A stretch of DNA of 64,000 bases from Methylobacterium brachiatum. GTDB taxonomy: Bacteria > Pseudomonadota > Alphaproteobacteria > Rhizobiales > Beijerinckiaceae. The stretch spans positions 372,001-436,000 of the forward strand of contig NZ_JAJALK010000001.1 of the NCBI RefSeq assembly GCF_020523825.1, in the 5' to 3' direction. The notes beneath the pieces are model-generated. The model did no database searches, was not told the DNA's origin, and worked only from the letters and a program-made list of their open reading frames with translations. The position numbers were made by a program, and so were the translations under genes. Shown piece by piece: positions 60,777 through 64,000 of the stretch; within the stretch, counting starts at the first letter, position 1, and the number at the start of each line of letters is the position of its first letter.

Positions 60777-63323
60777 ATGGACGCATCGCACGAGCCGAGG
60801 GACAGCCGCAGCCGCGCACGCCCGGACGCCGGGAACGACCTGGCCTTCGTGCCGGGCCCACTCGGACCGGACAGCCTCCGGCGGATCGACGCGTATTGGC
60901 GCGCGGCCAACTACCTCTCGGTCGGCCAGATCTACCTGATGGCGAATCCGCTGCTGCGCGAGCCGCTCAAGCCGGAACACATCAAGCCGCGGCTTCTCGG
61001 CCATTGGGGCACGACGCCGGGCCTCAACTTCATCTACGCGCACCTGAACCGGGCCATCTGCCAGCGCGACCTCGATATGTTGGCGGTCTGGGGACCGGGC
61101 CATGGCGCGCCGGGGCTTGTCGCGAACGCGTATCTCGAGGGGACCTACAGCGAGATCTACCCGGACGTGGCGCGCGATCTCGATGGGATGGGCCGGCTGT
61201 TCCGGCAATTCTCGTTCCCGGGCGGCATCCCGAGCCACGCTTCGCCGGAACTGCCGGGCTCGATCCACGAGGGCGGTGAGCTCGGCTATTCGCTGACCCA
61301 CGCTTTCGGCGCGGCCTTCGACAATCCCGGCCTGATCGTCGCCTGCGTGGTCGGCGACGGCGAGGCCGAGACGGGCCCGCTCGCCGCCGCCTGGCACTCG
61401 AACAAGTTTCTCGACCCGCGTCACGACGGGGCCGTCCTGCCGATCCTCCATCTCAACGGCTACAAGATCGCCAACCCGACGCTGCTCGCCCGCATGCCGC
61501 AAGACGAGCTGCGCAGCCTGCTGATCGGCTACGGCTACGAGCCGACCTTCGTCGCGGGCGACGACCCGGCCTCCATGCACCAGGCGATGGCGAAGGCGCT
61601 CGACGCGGCCTTGGACGACATCGCGCAGATCCAATCGAGCGCGCGCAGCGGCGGAGCCGGGCGGCCGCGCTGGCCGATGATCGTGCTGCGCAGCCCCAAA
61701 GGCTGGACCGGCCCGAAATCCGTCGACGGGAAGCCGGTGGAGGGGACGTGGCGCGCGCATCAGGTGCCGGTCGCGGCCGTGCGCGAGAACCCCGACCATC
61801 TCGCGATCCTCGAACAGTGGATGCACGCCTACCGGCCGGAAGAGCTGTTCGACGTCGACGGTGCGCTCGTGCCCGAACTCGCGGCTCTGGCGCCGAAGGG
61901 CCCCCGGCGCATCTCGGCGAACCCGCATGCCAACGCGCACGGAACACGCGCCCTGCGTCTGCCGGATCTGCAACGCCTCGCCGTTGCCGTGGCAAGTCCG
62001 GGCCGCTCAGTCGCCGAAGCGACCCGGGCCCTGGGGACTTATCTCCGCGAGGTCCTGACCCTCAATGCGGAGGCGCGCAACTTCCGAATCATGGGTCCGG
62101 ACGAGACCGCCTCGAACCGGCTGGACGCGGTGTTCGACGTTACGAACCGCGCCTGGCAGGAAACGCTCCTCCCGGGGGACGACCATCTCGCCCGCGACGG
62201 GCGCGTCATGGAAGTTCTGAGCGAGCATCTCTGCGAGGGCTGGCTCGAAGGCTACGTGCTGACCGGCCGGCACGGCCTGTTCGCGACCTACGAGGCCTTC
62301 GCCCACGTGGTCGATTCGATGGTGAACCAGCACGCCAAGTGGCTGAAATCCTCGCGCGACCTGCCCTGGCGGCGGCCGGTGCCGTCCCTGAACATCCTGC
62401 TGTCCTCCCATGTCTGGCGCCAGGACCATAACGGCTTCAGCCACCAGGATCCGGGCTTCATCGACTTCGTGGCCAACAAGCGCGGCGACACCGCCCGGAT
62501 CTACCTGCCGCCGGACGCGAATAGCCTGCTCTGCGTGACCGACCATTGCCTGCGCACCTATGACCGCATCAACGTCGTCGTGGCCGGCAAGCAGCCCGCC
62601 CTGCAATGGCTGACCCTGGACGAGGCCGCCAAGCACTGCGCGGCCGGAGCCGGGATCTGGGATTGGGCCTCGAACGCGGGCGATGCGGCGCCCGACGTGG
62701 TCATGGCCTGCGCCGGCGACGTCCCGACCCAGGAAACCCTCGCGGCGGTCGACTGGCTGCGCCGGCACGTGCCGGAGCTGCGGGTGCGGGTGGTCAACGT
62801 CGTCGATCTGATGACCCTGCCTTCGCCGGACATCCACCCGCACGGGCTCGACGATTCGACGTTCGACGGTCTGTTCACCCACGACCGGCCGGTGGTCTTC
62901 GCCTATCACGGCTATCCGTGGCTCATCCATCGGCTGACCTACAGGCGGACGAACCACGCCAACTTCCACGTCCACGGCTTCATCGAGGAGGGCACCACCA
63001 CGACGCCCTTCGACATGTGCGTGATGAACCGTCTCGACCGGTTCCATCTCGCGCTGGCCGCGTTGCAGGCCGTCCCGCGCCTCGGGGAGCATCGCGAGCG
63101 CGCCGAGCGCGCGCTCCGGGAGATCCTGGCGACGCATCGGGCGTTCGTCCGCCGGACCGGCGACGACCTCCCCGAGGTCAAGGACTGGACCTGGCCGGAA
63201 CGGCCTCCGTCGGCGCATTCCGACCCGCGCCGGATCGAGGGCGACATCATGCAGGGCGGTCCGGAGACCGTGGAGGCTCCCCGCCCGGGCGAGACCGTGG
63301 ATAGCTGGATCGCCACCCGGTAA
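60777..63323 (+). CDS. xfp: Xylulose-5-phosphate/fructose-6-phosphate phosphoketolase
   Basis: An 848-residue, full-length thiamine-diphosphate enzyme that splits xylulose-5-P (or fructose-6-P) with phosphate to acetyl phosphate and an aldose phosphate. Typical parts are [59 protein letters not shown], the TPP motif [57 protein letters not shown] and [20 protein letters not shown]. The FNR-type box 63 bp upstream implies induction at low oxygen. Its acetyl phosphate can be used by the ackA and pta-domain products encoded at 44.7-47.3 kb. Confidence 0.95.
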   Translation: MDASHEPRDSRSRARPDAGNDLAFVPGPLGPDSLRRIDAYWRAANYLSVGQIYLMANPLLREPLKPEHIKPRLLGHWGTTPGLNFIYAHLNRAICQRDLDMLAVWGPGHGAPGLVANAYLEGTYSEIYPDVARDLDGMGRLFRQFSFPGGIPSHASPELPGSIHEGGELGYSLTHAFGAAFDNPGLIVACVVGDGEAETGPLAAAWHSNKFLDPRHDGAVLPILHLNGYKIANPTLLARMPQDELRSLLIGYGYEPTFVAGDDPASMHQAMAKALDAALDDIAQIQSSARSGGAGRPRWPMIVLRSPKGWTGPKSVDGKPVEGTWRAHQVPVAAVRENPDHLAILEQWMHAYRPEELFDVDGALVPELAALAPKGPRRISANPHANAHGTRALRLPDLQRLAVAVASPGRSVAEATRALGTYLREVLTLNAEARNFRIMGPDETASNRLDAVFDVTNRAWQETLLPGDDHLARDGRVMEVLSEHLCEGWLEGYVLTGRHGLFATYEAFAHVVDSMVNQHAKWLKSSRDLPWRRPVPSLNILLSSHVWRQDHNGFSHQDPGFIDFVANKRGDTARIYLPPDANSLLCVTDHCLRTYDRINVVVAGKQPALQWLTLDEAAKHCAAGAGIWDWASNAGDAAPDVVMACAGDVPTQETLAAVDWLRRHVPELRVRVVNVVDLMTLPSPDIHPHGLDDSTFDGLFTHDRPVVFAYHGYPWLIHRLTYRRTNHANFHVHGFIEEGTTTTPFDMCVMNRLDRFHLALAALQAVPRLGEHRERAERALREILATHRAFVRRTGDDLPEVKDWTWPERPPSAHSDPRRIEGDIMQGGPETVEAPRPGETVDSWIATR

Positions 63324-63500
63324 AGCCAGGCGATGATGCACCGAATTTCGGGCAACAAATCAACCCGAAGGCCAAACCGCGCTTTCGGGTCGATGCTGGC
63401 TCGCAGGCGTGTCCTCCCGCCTGTGCCGCGGCTCAGGCCGGTGCACATCGCACTGGTATCACGGGGCCGCTCGGGGATCCGGCGAGCCGAGATGGGTTGA

Positions 63501-63531
63501 GCGCGCGGCCACCGGAGCGATGGCCGCGCGC
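63501..63531. terminator. Perfect 11-bp hairpin between convergent genes
   Basis: GCGCGCGGCCA (63501-63511) and TGGCCGCGCGC (63521-63531) flank a nine-base loop, between the ends of the phosphoketolase gene and the convergent 63553 gene. It probably terminates both; no T-tract is present. Confidence 0.6.
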
Positions 63532-63552
63532 GATCTGAGAGCGATCAAGGAT

Positions 63553-63879
63553 TCAGCTCTGACCGATCGCGCCGAGTATCGCCTCCGAATAATCCCCGCA
63601 TCCGAGGCCGAGTGCGACAGCCACCTCCGGCGTCACAGAAGCGTCGACCATCCCGAGCCCCGTCTCACCGCCATTCTCCCGACGTCCATCGGGGAGCAGT
63701 GCGGCGCCGGTCAGCGGTCCCGCCTCCCGGTCCAGCAACCGATCGATCTCGTTGGCCCAGAAGATTGGCACGTCGAACCAGAGGGTGCGCCACAGGATCA
63801 GCCAGGGATTCTCGAGCGGGTCCAGCCCCGGATGGCGATCGGTGTCGGCCGCGGGCAAGGGCGCGGATAGCGGCGTCAT
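63553..63879 (-). CDS. Protein of unknown function
   Basis: A 108-residue product with an amphipathic aromatic region ENPWLILWRTLWFDVPIFWA followed by NEIDRLLDREAGPL, and a C-terminal TPEVAVALGLGCGDYSEAIL. I do not recognise a family. The ATG overlaps the stop of the gene upstream on this strand (ATGA), indicating an operon that continues beyond the window. The aromatic segment may lie at a membrane surface or in a protein complex. Confidence 0.55.
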   Translation of the reverse strand: MTPLSAPLPAADTDRHPGLDPLENPWLILWRTLWFDVPIFWANEIDRLLDREAGPLTGAALLPDGRRENGGETGLGMVDASVTPEVAVALGLGCGDYSEAILGAIGQS

Positions 63880-64000
63880 GGCGGACCTCCGGGAATGGCG
63901 TCGCCGACACGGGCGACCATGAAGGTGCGGTAGGCCGCGTCGTCGACCTCGCGGATCGAGACGTATTCGCCGGGGACGAAGGCGTGCGCGCCGAGGCGGT
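63876..64000 (-). CDS. C-terminal end of an unidentified protein (partial)
   Basis: The last 40 or so codons of a minus-strand gene: RLGAHAFVPGEYVSIREVDD, then AAYRTFMVARVGDAIPGGPP and a TGA that overlaps the next ATG. The VPGEYVSIRE strand pattern looks like a compact beta domain, but I cannot identify the family. The rest lies outside the window. Confidence 0.5.
   Translation of the reverse strand, partial: RLGAHAFVPGEYVSIREVDDAAYRTFMVARVGDAIPGGPP

Overview
The window is very GC-rich, densely coded, alphaproteobacterial DNA. Gene content best fits a Methylobacterium/Methylorubrum-type methylotroph: a Pmt-type phosphatidylethanolamine N-methyltransferase, many sulfonate/sulfone scavenging genes, PHA synthase, phosphoketolase, and a set of universal-stress, BON and cytochrome c genes. 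The genus is inferred from gene content; no rRNA or marker alignment is available here.

Layout. (1) 1-169: 3' end of a heavy-metal RND pump. (2) 787-8116: a conflict/defence island. A divergent pair on the minus strand (TIR-like protein, then an Nmad2-type protein) faces a MazG_C-type protein plus a uracil-DNA-glycosylase-family protein; then comes an overlapping SIR2 - small middle protein - SMC/ABC-type ATPase operon that looks like an ABC-three-component system. Gene-poor DNA flanks the island on both sides, with paired imperfect 25-bp repeats phased 44-46 bp apart (one pair left, three pairs right). (3) 9.4-13.5 kb: phospholipid head-group cluster (phosphatidylserine decarboxylase, class III aminotransferase, Mpo1-like membrane protein, PmtA). 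(4) 14.2-18.7 kb: cell-wall enzymes (lytic transglycosylase, Tlde1/DUF2778 protein) and small singletons. (5) 19.3-37.7 kb: an organosulfur and methionine scavenging supercluster: SsuABC-like transporter, a second binding protein, SfnB/DszC-like oxidoreductase, MetNIQ, SsuA/SsuD/NtaA-type genes, a polar amino-acid-type ABC transporter, MmgE/PrpD and a second NtaA-type monooxygenase. (6) 38-41 kb: CHRD protein, OPT transporter, elongator tRNA-Met. (7) 42-63 kb: a carbon-overflow and low-oxygen region: phaC - fabI - maoC/pta fusion - ackA, a Mg2+ P-type ATPase, universal stress proteins, small c-type cytochromes, BON proteins, a K+ channel-like protein and a phosphoketolase.

Seven strong FNR/FixK-type boxes (TTGA/C-N6-TCAA and relatives) sit 57-90 bp upstream of the genes between 51.8 and 60.8 kb, and a weaker one precedes phaC. 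This suggests one oxygen-responsive regulon in which phosphoketolase makes acetyl phosphate, AckA recovers ATP, the Pta domain gives acetyl-CoA, and PhaC stores reducing power as polyester. Two conserved genes (phaC, mgtA) each carry an apparent one-base deletion, and a cydA gene survives only as its first codons behind an intact FNR-type box.
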